Source of the DNA: an uncultured Methylopila sp.
Lineage (GTDB): Bacteria > Pseudomonadota > Alphaproteobacteria > Rhizobiales > Methylopilaceae
DNA: 64,000 nucleotides
Assembly (NCBI GenBank): GCA_902168115.1
Contig: CABHPB010000148.1
Location: forward strand, 54,124 to 118,123
Direction of reading: 5' to 3'
Under the pieces are notes generated by a model that did no database searches, had not been told where the DNA came from, and saw only the letters and a list, made by a program, of their open reading frames with translations. Of the stretch, positions 47,482 through 56,245 are shown one piece after another. Position numbers and translations under genes: made by a program. The first letter of the stretch is position 1; every line of letters starts with the position of its first letter.

Positions 47482-47955
47482 GATAACTCCCCAAAACTTA
47501 TTGAGTTTTTTTGAATTTACTTATGCGTATCGCGTACCCCTACTGTCGGCGATGTTATGGGAACTTGGAGAGGGGGAGTATACGTAGTTCTACGGGCTGA
47601 ATGCTGTGCGTCGTCTACTGGTCCGCAAGAACGCCGCAAGTCGTCCGCAAAGGATCGCGGGCTCCCCTAGGAAGCATCGGCGACCGAGGTCTTCGCCGCC
47701 GGCGTTCACATCTGCGAGATCGATCGCCGGGCCGACGCGGCTTCAAGGCGACGTCCGCCGCTCGCGGGCGATCCGCCGGCGGCGCGCGACGGCCTCGTCT
47801 TGCTTCAGGATGTTGTCGGGCGGCCTTGCTGGTCGGCTGCGCGCCGCGGGCGGCCTGGCCCGGGCGACCTTGACCCTGATGAGCTCAGGGGCGCGCCCCG
47901 CGGGACGCGAGAAGCAGTGCGGGCCGCGCGATGCGGCCCGCCCGAAAGACGCGGT
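47482..47955. other. Intergenic region upstream of the collagen-like gene
   Basis: These 474 bases include an AT-rich stretch (about 47485-47590), probably the promoter region of the collagen-like gene. The remainder holds only the trcR terminator hairpin. Open frames here have no family features. Confidence 0.5.
47919..47941 (-). terminator. Hairpin downstream of trcR
   Basis: GCGGGCCGC pairs with GCGGCCCGC over a 5-base loop, 15 bases past the trcR stop on the minus strand. No long T tract follows, so efficiency is uncertain. Confidence 0.5.
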
Positions 47956-48654
47956 TCAGCGGCGCCGGTAGTCGTCCTCGTCGTCGTCCGTCTCGCCGCG
48001 CTTGAGCTCCTTGAGCTTGGCGAAGACGCTCTCGACGTCGAGCTCGCCGTCGGCGTCGCGCGTGGTCTCCTCGGCCGGCAGCAGGGTCTGCTCCTCCGGC
48101 TCCTCGCGGCGGATGACGGCGTCGGGATTGGCCTTGGCGGCCTTCGCCACCTCGAAGTCGAGGTCGATCTGCGAGCAGAGGCCCAGCGTCACCGGATCCA
48201 TCGGCGTCAGGTTCTGCGCGTTCCAGTGCGTGCGGTCGCGGATCGCGGCGATCGTGGTCTTGGTGGTGCCGACGAGGCGCATCACCTGCGCGTCCTTCAG
48301 CTCCGGATGGTTCCGGACCAGCCACAGGATGGCGTTCGGGCGGTCCTGGCGACGCGAGACCGGGGTGTAGCGCGGGCCCTTGCGCGGCTTGATCGGCGGC
48401 AGCCGCACTTTCGAGACCGACAGCTGGAGATGGTAGGCCGGATTCTTCTGGCCCTTCTCGATCTCCTCGCGGGTCAGCTGCCCGTTGGTGATCGGATCGT
48501 GGCCGCGAATGCCCTGCGCCGCGTCGCCGTCGGCGACGGCTTTCACCTCGAGCTCGTGCAGCTTGCAGAAGTCTGCGATCTGCGCAAACGACAGCGAGGT
48601 GTTCTCGACGAGCCAGACCGCGGTCGCCTTCGGCATCAGCGGCGCGTTCGACAT
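47956..48654 (-). CDS. trcR: Cell-cycle transcriptional regulator TrcR (DUF1013)
   Basis: DUF1013 proteins are confined to alphaproteobacteria. The Caulobacter member TrcR is known as an RNA-polymerase-associated cell-cycle regulator. The 232-aa protein (start at 48652-48654 with GAGGAG upstream) begins M-S-N-A-P-L-M-P-K-A-T-A-V-W-L-V-E-N-T. It has two helix-turn-helix-like stretches (L-S-F-A-Q-I-A-D-F-C near 22; D-A-Q-V-M-R-L-V-G-T-T-K-T-T-I near 119) and an acidic tail. It is divergent from the DUF1192 gene, which leads into the rcdA region. Confidence 0.88.
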   Translation of the reverse strand: MSNAPLMPKATAVWLVENTSLSFAQIADFCKLHELEVKAVADGDAAQGIRGHDPITNGQLTREEIEKGQKNPAYHLQLSVSKVRLPPIKPRKGPRYTPVSRRQDRPNAILWLVRNHPELKDAQVMRLVGTTKTTIAAIRDRTHWNAQNLTPMDPVTLGLCSQIDLDFEVAKAAKANPDAVIRREEPEEQTLLPAEETTRDADGELDVESVFAKLKELKRGETDDDEDDYRRR

Positions 48655-48889
48655 GGTGTGAATCTCCTCTCGCTCCGACCGCCGGGGTGCGGCGGAGCCC
48701 TGATCGATATCTCGATGACGGGGTGTGGCAGCCGATATAGGCGTTTCGAAGGTTCGACGCAACGCGCTGAGCAGGCGGCTCACGGCTGAAACCCCCGGGA
48801 CTTTGCGCCAGAGTGGGACGCGGCTTGCCGATCCCGGTCCCGGAGCGGCACGATGGGCCTGCAAGAAGACGACGAGGGGAGACCAAGCC

Positions 48890-49090
48890 ATGGCGTCGTA
48901 TGACGACGAGCCCGGGGCGCCGCCGGCGCGAAAGATCGCCCATGAGATCGGCCAGGATCTGTCGCGCGTCTCCGTCGAGGAGCTTCAGGAGCGCGTCCTG
49001 TTGCTGAAGTCCGAGATCGAGCGCGTCGAGCGCGAGTTGTCGTCCAAATCCGCGCAGCGGCAGGCCGCCGACATGCTCTTCAAGCGCTGA
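48890..49090 (+). CDS. DUF1192 family small coiled-coil protein
   Basis: A 66-aa protein whose start (M-A-S-Y-D-D-E-P-G) follows GAGGGGAGA. The centre I-G-Q-D-L-S-R-V-S-V-E-E-L-Q-E-R is the DUF1192 signature, leading into a short helix predicted to coil (about 30-55). Function is unknown. It lies between trcR and rcdA, and a CtrA box begins 34 bases after its stop codon. Confidence 0.85.
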   Translation: MASYDDEPGAPPARKIAHEIGQDLSRVSVEELQERVLLLKSEIERVERELSSKSAQRQAADMLFKR

Positions 49091-49124
49091 TCTCAGGCGG
49101 CTTCGCAACCTCAGATCGTCGCCG

Positions 49125-49139
49125 TTAACTCGCCGTTAA
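49125..49139. promoter_or_regulatory. CtrA binding site (TTAA-N7-TTAA) with promoter
   Basis: TTAACTCGCCGTTAA matches the CtrA consensus exactly. A TATATAA (49151-49157) follows at -10 distance if TTAACT serves as the -35. The predicted transcript starts near 49164 and meets an intrinsic terminator at 49233-49258, before rcdA. Confidence 0.75.
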
Positions 49140-49163
49140 CCTTTCCCAACTATATAAAGTCTT

Positions 49164-49258
49164 GTCCAGCTTTCTGGATTTGAGTGGTTCCTGTCCACTC
49201 AGTTTGACGCCTCCCTGTCATCGACTTCTCAAGGCCGCCGTTTCCGGCGGCCTTTTTT
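49164..49258 (+). ncRNA. Predicted CtrA-controlled small RNA between DUF1192 and rcdA
   Basis: About 95 bases downstream of the CtrA-box promoter can form CCAG/CTGG and TGAGTGG/CCACTCA hairpins. A pyrimidine-rich single-stranded segment with GCCTCCCTG (anti-Shine-Dalgarno-like) comes next. The terminator GGCCGCCG-TTTC-CGGCGGCC plus six T closes it. This is a normal layout for a trans-acting sRNA. It might instead be an attenuated leader of rcdA or the tail of the DUF1192 transcript. The 5' end is inferred. Confidence 0.55.
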
Positions 49259-49406
49259 CTGGCGTCCACGTTAACCTTTCCGGGCAAGTCCGGTGGACGA
49301 ACCGACCCGATGGTCTGGCGTTTGCTCTTCCGGCGTCGTTGATGCGATGCTGTTGCGTCGCGACGCGAAGCAACGAGCGAAATCCCCTTCCGAGAAGGCG
49401 CGCCAG

Positions 49407-49934
49407 ATGACGGACCGGACCGACCGCATCGAGCAACAGTCAGACATCGCGACGCTGGGCGTGCGCCTCGTCGGGTCCGCCGGCTTCACGGCGCTGTTTC
49501 GCGAAGGCATGGCGCTGGTCGAGGAGACCGCGGCCTATCTCGACGGCGACGGCCGCTCCGAGTCCCGGCGCCTGGGACGCCCTGAATCGATCGCCTATGC
49601 GACGGAAAGCATGCGCCTGACGACGCGGCTGATGCAGGTGGCCTCGTGGCTGCTCGTCCAGCGCGCCGTGAACGAGGGCGAGATGTCGTCCGAGCAGGCG
49701 CAGGACGAGAAGCGCAAGGTCAAGCTGACCGCGATCCGCTCCTCGCTCTCGCCGGAAGTGTTCGAGCGGCTGCCGGAGCGCCTGCGCGATCTGGTCGACC
49801 GGGCCTCGCGCCTGCAGGATCGCGTCCAGATGCTCGACGTGCAGCTAGACGAACGCGGGCGCGACGAGCCGCGCCCGGGCAATCCGCTCGAAGGCCAGAT
49901 GGAGATGCTGCGCCAGGCCTTCGGCCGGCGCTGA
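49407..49934 (+). CDS. rcdA: RcdA family protein (DUF1465), regulator of CtrA degradation
   Basis: RcdA is the adaptor that, with CpdR and PopA in Caulobacter, delivers CtrA to ClpXP. The 175-aa protein (ATG at 49407, AGAAGG upstream) is all-helical. The conserved stretch Y-A-T-E-S-M-R-L-T-T-R-L-M-Q-V-A-S-W-L-L is near residue 55, and R-S-S-L-S-P-E-V-F-E-R-L-P is near 105. In Caulobacter rcdA is itself under CtrA control; here an exact CtrA box lies 270 bases upstream, but an intrinsic terminator intervenes. Confidence 0.9.
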   Translation: MTDRTDRIEQQSDIATLGVRLVGSAGFTALFREGMALVEETAAYLDGDGRSESRRLGRPESIAYATESMRLTTRLMQVASWLLVQRAVNEGEMSSEQAQDEKRKVKLTAIRSSLSPEVFERLPERLRDLVDRASRLQDRVQMLDVQLDERGRDEPRPGNPLEGQMEMLRQAFGRR

Positions 49935-49980
49935 CCGCCGGAGGCGAGCCGGCGGCCGAAGCTCGCCGGCTCGCCTGCGC

Positions 49981-50523
49981 TTACTTGACGCCCTGCGGCT
50001 CCGGCATGTCGCGGACGTTCATGACGCGGCCCTCGCCGAAATCCATGTCGCCAGGCTTCATCCCGGCCGCGCACTCGCCGACGCGCTTGGCGCTGATCGT
50101 GGTCTGCTGGGAGTTCGGCCCCGCCGGCATGCCGGCCTGGACGCCGCGCGGCGCGTTGCTGCCGGACATCTTCACGTCGGTCTTCATCGTGTAGGCGCTG
50201 TTGAAGTCGCCCGTGACGACGGTGTGCGAGCTCGTCGTCATGTCGCCGACGCGGCAGTCGCTCTCGAGGATGATCGAGTCGCCGTCCTTCTTCTGCTCCT
50301 GCCGCGAGCACATCTGGCTGGCCATGCCGCCGAAGCGCGTGTTGAGCAGTTTGTCGGTCTCGGCGTCGAGGCACATCTTGATGATCTGCGGCGGCATGGC
50401 GGCGGTGTCGACCTGGATCGACATCTCCCACTGGCCCGGCGCGCGGGGCGGCAGGTCGAAGCCCGCGGCGGCGAGCGGGCTCGCGGCGAGCGCGAGCGGG
50501 ACGGTCAGGACGGCGAGGCGCAT
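49981..50523 (-). CDS. DUF3617 periplasmic protein
   Basis: A 180-aa exported protein: signal peptide M-R-L-A-V-L-T-V-P-L-A-L-A-A-S-P-L-A-A-A, then the family opening P-G-Q-W-E-M-S-I-Q-V. It contains four cysteines (C-L-D, M-C-S-R, D-C-R-V, E-C-A), which may pair. The start at 50521-50523 has AAAGGAG upstream. Function is unknown. It is convergent with rcdA. Confidence 0.85.
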   Translation of the reverse strand: MRLAVLTVPLALAASPLAAAGFDLPPRAPGQWEMSIQVDTAAMPPQIIKMCLDAETDKLLNTRFGGMASQMCSRQEQKKDGDSIILESDCRVGDMTTSSHTVVTGDFNSAYTMKTDVKMSGSNAPRGVQAGMPAGPNSQQTTISAKRVGECAAGMKPGDMDFGEGRVMNVRDMPEPQGVK

Positions 50524-50625
50524 GGGGGCGCTCCTTTGGGCGTTCTTGGTTGGCGAACGCTGTCGCATGCCGGACAAGACGATCGCAAGCGCGTGACGGA
50601 TCACCCTTCGGACGATGCCGCCAGG

Positions 50626-51486
50626 TCAGACGGCGAGCGCGGCGATGCCCTCGCGGTAGGTCGGATAGGCGAGATCGACCCCGAGATCCTCGCGCAGCAC
50701 GCGGTTCGAGACGCGCTTGTTCGACGAATAGAAGCTGCGCGCCATCGGCGAGATGTCCGCGGTCTCGAAGGGGATGTCCGGCGGGACGGGTAGGCCGATC
50801 AGCTCGGCCGCATAGGCGATGACGTCCTGCGGCGGGGCCGGCTCGTCGTCGGTCACGTTGACCAGTGGGCCGACCTCTGGCCGCGCCACGCCCGCGGCGA
50901 TCGCGGCGGCGATGTCGTCGACATGGATGCGGTTGAACACCTGTCCCGGCTTGACCAGCCGCCGCGCCGTCCCGGCCCTCAGATTGTCGATCGCGCTGCG
51001 TCCCGGCCCGTAGATGCCGGCGAGCCGGAAGATCTGGATCGCCGCGGGCCTGCCCGCCGCGAAGTCGAGCCAGCCGGCCTCGGCCTCGACGCGCCGCTTG
51101 CCGCGCTCGCTGTCGGCCTCGGGCGGGGTGCTCTCGTCCACCCAGCCGCCGTCGGCGTCCGCATAGACGCCGATCGTCGAGAGATAGCCGATCCATTCGA
51201 GCGAGCGGGCGTCGCCGAGGGCTTCGATCGCGCCGCGCAGGACAGGATCGCCCAGATCGTCCGGCGGGGCCGAGACGAGGACATGCGTCGCGGCCTTCAC
51301 GGCGCCGGCGAGCGCCGGCGACGGCGCCGAGCCGTCGAAGACATGGGCGCACAGGCCCTCGGCCGCGAGCTTCGCCGCGCCGTCGGGGCTCCTGGAGGTC
51401 GCATCGACGGCGTCGAACGCGCCGCCGTGCAGCTCAACGAACCGCTTCGCGGAGTAGCCGCAGCCGAACACGACCAGCCGCCTCAT
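50626..51486 (-). CDS. NAD(P)-dependent epimerase/dehydratase-like protein (YeeZ-type)
   Basis: A 286-aa extended-SDR protein whose N-terminal V-V-F-G-C-G-Y-S-A replaces the usual G-x-x-G-x-x-G of SDRs with the YeeZ-type [12 protein letters not shown] near residue 102 and [11 protein letters not shown] near 155 are typical of atypical SDRs. Its start overlaps the queG stop (ATGA), so the two are co-translated. Substrate unknown. Confidence 0.85.
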   Translation of the reverse strand: MRRLVVFGCGYSAKRFVELHGGAFDAVDATSRSPDGAAKLAAEGLCAHVFDGSAPSPALAGAVKAATHVLVSAPPDDLGDPVLRGAIEALGDARSLEWIGYLSTIGVYADADGGWVDESTPPEADSERGKRRVEAEAGWLDFAAGRPAAIQIFRLAGIYGPGRSAIDNLRAGTARRLVKPGQVFNRIHVDDIAAAIAAGVARPEVGPLVNVTDDEPAPPQDVIAYAAELIGLPVPPDIPFETADISPMARSFYSSNKRVSNRVLREDLGVDLAYPTYREGIAALAV

Positions 51487-52616
51487 GCGGCCTCCAAAGC
51501 GAGCGCCGCGTCCCATTCCTCGCGGACCCCGGCGTCCTGCTCGGCCGCGTGGCGCTCGCGCGCGAGCTCCTCGAAGTCGGACCGGGCCAGAAGCCGCGAC
51601 AGCGCCCAGACGGCCGCGCCGCGCACCATCGGCGCATCGTCTGCGGCGAGCCCGAGCGCCGCTTCGGCCGCGTCCGGCCCTTCCGCGTTGCCGAGCGCAA
51701 CGGCGACGTTGCGCACGAACCGGTCCCGGCCGATCCGCTTGACCGGCGACTTCGCGAACAGAGACCGGAAGGCCGCGTCGTCGAGGGCGGCGAGATCGGT
51801 CAGCGGCGGCGCCTTCAAGGCGTCGCGGGCGGCGAGCCGCATCTCGCGTCCGGACTGCGCGAATTTGTTCCACGGACAGGCGGCGAGGCAGTCGTCGCAG
51901 CCGTAGATCCGGTTGCCCATCGCCGCCCGGAACGCGCGCGGGATCGGGCCGTGATGCTCGATCGTGAGGTAGGAGACGCAGCGCCGGGCGTCGAGCCGGT
52001 AGGGCGCCGGGAAGGCGTCGGTCGGGCAGGCGTCGAGGCAAGCGCGGCAGGAGCCGCAATGGTCGCTCTCGGCTGTGTCCAACGGCAGCTCGGCGGTGGT
52101 GAAGATCGCGCCGAGGAACAGCCAGGATCCGAAGCGGGTCGAAACGAGGTTGGTGTGCTTGCCCTGCCAGCCGAGCCCGGCGGCCTCGGCGAGCGGCTTC
52201 TCCATTACGGGCGCGGTGTCGACGAACACCTTCGCGTCGGCGCCCGCAGCGGCGAGCGCGCCCGCGACCTGCTTCAGGCGGCCCTTGATCACCTCGTGAT
52301 AGTCGTCGCCCTGCGCATAGACCGAGATCGCCCCGCGCATGCGCTCGGCGAGCGCCCGGCGCGGATCCTCGTCGGGGCCGTAGTTCATCGCCAGCATCAC
52401 GACCGAGCGCGCCTCGGGCCAGAGCGCGTCCGGCCGGCCGCGCAGCTCCGCCCGGTCGGCGAGCCAATCCATGGTGGCGTGGTGCCCGTCGGCCAGCGCA
52501 CGGGCGAGGCGCGGCGCGGCGGACGGGATCGCGTCCGGCCGCGTCACCGCCAGCGCGTCGAAGCCGAGCGCGGCGGCGCGGCGTTCGAGCTCCGTCCTCA
52601 GAGCGCGCGCGTCCAT
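51483..52616 (-). CDS. queG: Epoxyqueuosine reductase
   Basis: This iron-sulfur, cobalamin-dependent enzyme performs the last step of queuosine tRNA modification. The 377-aa protein has two ferredoxin clusters, [12 protein letters not shown] near residue 188 and [13 protein letters not shown] near 238. The conserved E-H-H-G-P-I-P lies between them. HEAT-like repeats occur in the C-terminus. The G-W-Q-G-K-H-T-N-L motif is also present. It sits between the NDUFA9-like gene (upstream) and the overlapping SDR gene. Confidence 0.95.
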   Translation of the reverse strand: MDARALRTELERRAAALGFDALAVTRPDAIPSAAPRLARALADGHHATMDWLADRAELRGRPDALWPEARSVVMLAMNYGPDEDPRRALAERMRGAISVYAQGDDYHEVIKGRLKQVAGALAAAGADAKVFVDTAPVMEKPLAEAAGLGWQGKHTNLVSTRFGSWLFLGAIFTTAELPLDTAESDHCGSCRACLDACPTDAFPAPYRLDARRCVSYLTIEHHGPIPRAFRAAMGNRIYGCDDCLAACPWNKFAQSGREMRLAARDALKAPPLTDLAALDDAAFRSLFAKSPVKRIGRDRFVRNVAVALGNAEGPDAAEAALGLAADDAPMVRGAAVWALSRLLARSDFEELARERHAAEQDAGVREEWDAALALEAA

Positions 52617-52632
52617 GGCTCCTGCGCGGACC

Positions 52633-53628
52633 TTACGCCTCGGCCCGCGTCTTCTCGAACTGGCCGGCCTTGCGGTAGCGCCAGAGATAGCCCGGGACCA
52701 CCGCGCCGACCGGCGTCGGCTCGACGCCGAAGGCCGCGAGGGTGCGCCCGTCCGCCCGCGCCTCGTTGGAGACGACGTTGTCGGTCTCGAGCATCGTCAC
52801 CTGGTCGACCGTGAGCGGCGCGTTCGGCAGCAGCTGCAGGATCTTCGCCTGCGCCTTGGCGAGGCCGAACGGCAGCGGCGCGAGCGCGCGGTTGCGGCCG
52901 GTCTCCTTCAGCACGTAGCGCAGGATTTGCTCGAAGTTCAGCACGTCCGGCCCGCCGAGCTCATAGGCGCCCGCGCCGCCATGGACCTTGCCGTCAAGCG
53001 CGGCCGCGACGGCCTGCGCGACGTCGCCGACGAAGACCGGCTGGAAGCGCGTCGCGCCGCCCCCGATCAGCGGCAGGACCGGCGCGAAGCGGGCCATGGC
53101 GGCGAAGCGGTTGAAGAAGTCGTCTTCTGGTCCGAACACGATCGAGGGGCGCAGGATCACGGCGTCGGGGAAAAGGTCCAGCACAGCCGCTTCGCCCGCG
53201 GCTTTCGTCTGGCCGTAGAGCGCCTTGCTCGCGCGGTCCGCGCCGATCGCCGACATCTGCACGAACCGGGACGCGCCCGCTTCCTTCGCGGCGCGCGCCG
53301 CGACGCGCGGGCCCTCGGCCTGCAGCGCCTGGAAGCTCTGCTTGCCGCTTTCGGCGAGGATGCCGACGAGGTTCACGACCGCGTCAGCGCCCTTCGCGGC
53401 CTGCGCGACTGATTCGGGGTAGCGGAGATTCGCCTGCGTCGCGACGATCTGGCCGACGCCGCCGAGCGGCTGGAGATGGCCGGCGAGGTCCGGCCGCCTT
53501 ACGGCGACGCGCACCCGCCATCCGGCACGGGCCAGCGCCCGCACGACGTGGCGGCCGATGAATCCCGACCCGCCGAACACCGTCACGAGCTTGTCGCCCA
53601 CCGGGCGCGGGGCCGCCGTCGAAGCCAT
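52633..53628 (-). CDS. Complex I NDUFA9-subunit family NAD(P)-binding protein
   Basis: A 331-aa atypical SDR. The start at 53626-53628 (M-A-S-T-A-A-P) has AGGAG. The dinucleotide motif is [11 protein letters not shown] near residue 18, followed by N-L-V-G-I-L and [10 protein letters not shown]. Bacterial members resemble the eukaryotic complex I accessory subunit and are common in alphaproteobacteria; a direct link to complex I is not shown. It is upstream of queG by 16 bases. Confidence 0.9.
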   Translation of the reverse strand: MASTAAPRPVGDKLVTVFGGSGFIGRHVVRALARAGWRVRVAVRRPDLAGHLQPLGGVGQIVATQANLRYPESVAQAAKGADAVVNLVGILAESGKQSFQALQAEGPRVAARAAKEAGASRFVQMSAIGADRASKALYGQTKAAGEAAVLDLFPDAVILRPSIVFGPEDDFFNRFAAMARFAPVLPLIGGGATRFQPVFVGDVAQAVAAALDGKVHGGAGAYELGGPDVLNFEQILRYVLKETGRNRALAPLPFGLAKAQAKILQLLPNAPLTVDQVTMLETDNVVSNEARADGRTLAAFGVEPTPVGAVVPGYLWRYRKAGQFEKTRAEA

Positions 53629-53770
53629 TGCAGCGTCTCCTGAAGCAGAGAAAGCGTCTCGGATTTCAGGTAGGCCAAAGCCCGCGGCGCGTAAAGCAAG
53701 GCCCGACTGCGCAAATCGGCGCGTCTCGCCATTGACAGGCGATGCCTCGCCCAAATAAGACCGCGCCCAG

Positions 53771-53855
53771 GCCCAGGTGGCGGAACTGGTAGACGCGCAC
53801 GGTTCAGGTCCGTGTGGGTAACACCGTGGAGGTTCGAGTCCTCTCCTGGGCACCA
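53771..53855 (+). tRNA. tRNA-Leu (CAG anticodon)
   Basis: The acceptor stem GCCCAGG pairs with CCTGGGC, the anticodon stem is ACGG/CCGT with loop TTCAGGT, and a long class II variable arm and the encoded CCA are present. The anticodon is CAG. Confidence 0.97.
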
Positions 53856-53991
53856 CTTTTCTAAGCCGGTCGCGCGGCGTCATCGCCGCGCGGCGCGCGC
53901 GAGACGCCGCAGCCCGCTTTTGGCAGGGCGCAGGCGGCGTCCCGAAGATCCTTTCCTTCGAGCGGCGCGCGCCCGACGGTCACGAGGCGAC

Positions 53992-54606
53992 ATGACGATC
54001 CGGCTCCATCGCGGCGACCTGCCCGACGACTATGTCGCGGGATCCTCCGTCGCCATCGACACCGAGACCCTCGGCCTCAATCCCAATCGTGATCGGCTCT
54101 GCCTCGTGCAGATGTCGACCGGCGACGGCACGGCCGACCTGGTGCAGATCGCGCCGGGGCAGGGCAGGGCGCCCAATCTCGAGCGCATCCTGAAGGACCG
54201 CTCGGTCCAGAAGCTGTTCCATTTCGCCCGTTTCGACGTCGCGGCCCTCTACAAGGCCTTCGGGGTGATGACCGAGCCGGTCTACTGCACCAAGATCGCA
54301 TCCAGGCTCGTGCGGACTTACACGGACCGCCACGGACTCAAGGACCTTGTGCGCGAGCTGCTAAGTGTCGAAATATCCAAGCAGCAGCAGTCTTCCGACT
54401 GGGGCGCGGACGAACTGACGGACGCCCAGCTCGCCTATGCGGCGAGCGACGTTCTTTATCTCCACGCGCTCAAGGAGAGGCTCGACACGCTGCTCGTCCG
54501 CGAGGGACGCGCCGCCTTCGCCGACGCCTGCTTCGCCTTCGTCCCGGTGCGCTCCGCGCTCGACCTCGCCGGTTGGGCGGAGACGGACATCTTCGCCCAT
54601 TCCTGA
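53992..54606 (+). CDS. rnd: Ribonuclease D-like 3'-5' exonuclease
   Basis: A DEDDy exonuclease of 204 aa: A-I-D-T-E-T-L-G-L near residue 21 (D and E), H-F-A-R-F-D near 77 and Y-A-A-S-D-V-L-Y-L near 160. It is short and lacks the HRDC domains of E. coli RNase D, as is normal for the alphaproteobacterial form. It opens the lptA-lptB-rpoN-hpf-ptsN cluster on the same strand. Confidence 0.92.
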   Translation: MTIRLHRGDLPDDYVAGSSVAIDTETLGLNPNRDRLCLVQMSTGDGTADLVQIAPGQGRAPNLERILKDRSVQKLFHFARFDVAALYKAFGVMTEPVYCTKIASRLVRTYTDRHGLKDLVRELLSVEISKQQQSSDWGADELTDAQLAYAASDVLYLHALKERLDTLLVREGRAAFADACFAFVPVRSALDLAGWAETDIFAHS

Positions 54607-54628
54607 GACCGATCCGCCAGAGGCGACA

Positions 54629-55213
54629 ATGAGACTGACCCTCGCCGTCATCGCCGCCCTGACCACCGTCTCAGCCGCCGAGGCCCAGCAGCAGAACCAG
54701 AGTTCGGTGACGAGCGCCTTCTCGGGCTTCTCGACCAAGTCGGACGAGCCGGTGAACGTCGAGGCCGACAATCTGGAGGTGCGCGACCAGGACCAGTCGG
54801 CGGTGTTCTCGGGCAACGTCGTGGCCAAGCAGGGCGGCTCGGTGCTCAACTCGCGCAAGCTCACGATCTATTATTACCAGAAAGGTCAGGGCGGTAAGGA
54901 CCAGTCGCCGAAGCAGGGCGAGACCGCCGGCGCCGACGCCAAGCCCGAGACCGGCCGCTCCATCCGGCGCATGGAGGCCGAGGGCGACGTCGTCGTCACC
55001 CAGCGCAACCAGCGCGCGACCGGCGCGCGCGGCGTGTTCGACGTCGCCTCGAACAAGGTCGAGCTGACCGGGGGCGTCGTCGTCAGCCAGGACGACAATG
55101 TCATCAAGGGCGATCGGCTCAAGGTCGACCTGACGACCCAGACCTCGCGGGTCGAGGGCGGATCGGGCGGTCGCGTGCAGGGCGTGTTCACGCCCAAGCA
55201 GGCGGGTCGCTGA
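54629..55213 (+). CDS. lptA: LPS transport periplasmic protein LptA
   Basis: LptA bridges the periplasm for LPS delivery. The 194-aa protein has a short signal peptide (residues 1-19) and an OstA-type beta-jellyroll with [10 protein letters not shown] and [12 protein letters not shown] charged insertion of about 25 residues (85-110) is present. It follows rnd by 22 bases, leaving no room for lptC, which normally lies between them. Confidence 0.92.
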   Translation: MRLTLAVIAALTTVSAAEAQQQNQSSVTSAFSGFSTKSDEPVNVEADNLEVRDQDQSAVFSGNVVAKQGGSVLNSRKLTIYYYQKGQGGKDQSPKQGETAGADAKPETGRSIRRMEAEGDVVVTQRNQRATGARGVFDVASNKVELTGGVVVSQDDNVIKGDRLKVDLTTQTSRVEGGSGGRVQGVFTPKQAGR

Positions 55214-55242
55214 GCCGTTCCGCGGATAGCCGGCTGAAACAG

Positions 55243-56079
55243 ATGCTCGGGCGCGCTCCCAAAGCCGAGGACGGCAAACCGCCGCGCAAGTCGCGGCGCA
55301 AGGTCCGCCGCGCCGAGCCGCATCATCGCACGGAGTTCGCCTTCGCCGAGGCGAGCGACGGCGCGCTGGTCGCGTCCAATCTCGCCAAGTCCTACGGCGC
55401 GCGGGCCGTGGTCAAGGACGTCAGCATCTCGGTCAATCGCGGCGAGGCGGTCGGCCTGCTGGGGCCGAACGGCGCGGGCAAGACCACCGTCTTCTATATG
55501 ATCACTGGCCTTGTGCCCGCCGATCGCGGCGTCATCGAGCTCGACGGGCAGGACGTCACCGGCCTGCCCATGCACAAGCGCGCCCGCATGGGCGTCGGCT
55601 ACCTGCCGCAGGAGGCCTCGATCTTCCGCGGCCTCACGGTCGAGGACAACATCAAGGCGGTGCTCGAGGTGATCGAGCCGGACCGCGAGCGGCGCCGGCA
55701 CGACCTCGAGGCGCTGCTCGAAGAGTTCGGCATCGCGCGCCTGCGCAAGTCGCCCGCGATCGCGCTGTCGGGCGGCGAGCGCCGCCGCGTGGAGATCGCG
55801 CGCGCCCTCGCGACCCGGCCGAGCTTCATGCTGCTCGACGAACCCTTCGCCGGCATCGACCCGATCGCGGTCGGCGACATCCAGGCGCTCGTGCGCCACC
55901 TGACGGACCGCGGCATCGGCGTCCTGATCACGGACCACAACGTCCGCGAGACGCTCGGGCTGATCGATCGCGCCTACATCATCCACGGCGGCGGCGTGCT
56001 GATGGAGGGCGAGCCGGACGAGGTCGTCGCCCATCCGGACGTTCGGCGACTTTACCTCGGCGAAGAATTCCGGCTTTAA
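55243..56079 (+). CDS. lptB: LPS export ABC transporter ATP-binding protein
   Basis: A 278-aa ATPase driving LPS extraction with LptFG. Walker [10 protein letters not shown] lies near residue 77, the signature L-S-G-G-E-R-R-R near 170 and Walker [14 protein letters not shown] near 190. The first 45 residues are a basic extension (many Arg and Lys) beyond the core. It follows lptA by 29 bases. Confidence 0.95.
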   Translation: MLGRAPKAEDGKPPRKSRRKVRRAEPHHRTEFAFAEASDGALVASNLAKSYGARAVVKDVSISVNRGEAVGLLGPNGAGKTTVFYMITGLVPADRGVIELDGQDVTGLPMHKRARMGVGYLPQEASIFRGLTVEDNIKAVLEVIEPDRERRRHDLEALLEEFGIARLRKSPAIALSGGERRRVEIARALATRPSFMLLDEPFAGIDPIAVGDIQALVRHLTDRGIGVLITDHNVRETLGLIDRAYIIHGGGVLMEGEPDEVVAHPDVRRLYLGEEFRL

Positions 56080-56245
56080 ATCGAGGCTGGGCCGGTTCGC
56101 ATGCAAGAATCGGCCCACAGGCGGGTTTCGCCTGCGCGTCGATCACCAGATCGCGCGTCTGCCTCGGCGCTCCCGATTGCGCCGCGGGCGCGCGCGGGAG
56201 CCGAGGGCCTTATGGCCTCACCGCCGAGACGGGCCTGACCCCGGG

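Noticed and set aside
47482..47955. Several open frames upstream of the collagen-like gene
   Set aside because: None has a Shine-Dalgarno, a conserved motif or normal codon usage; they overlap each other in different frames.
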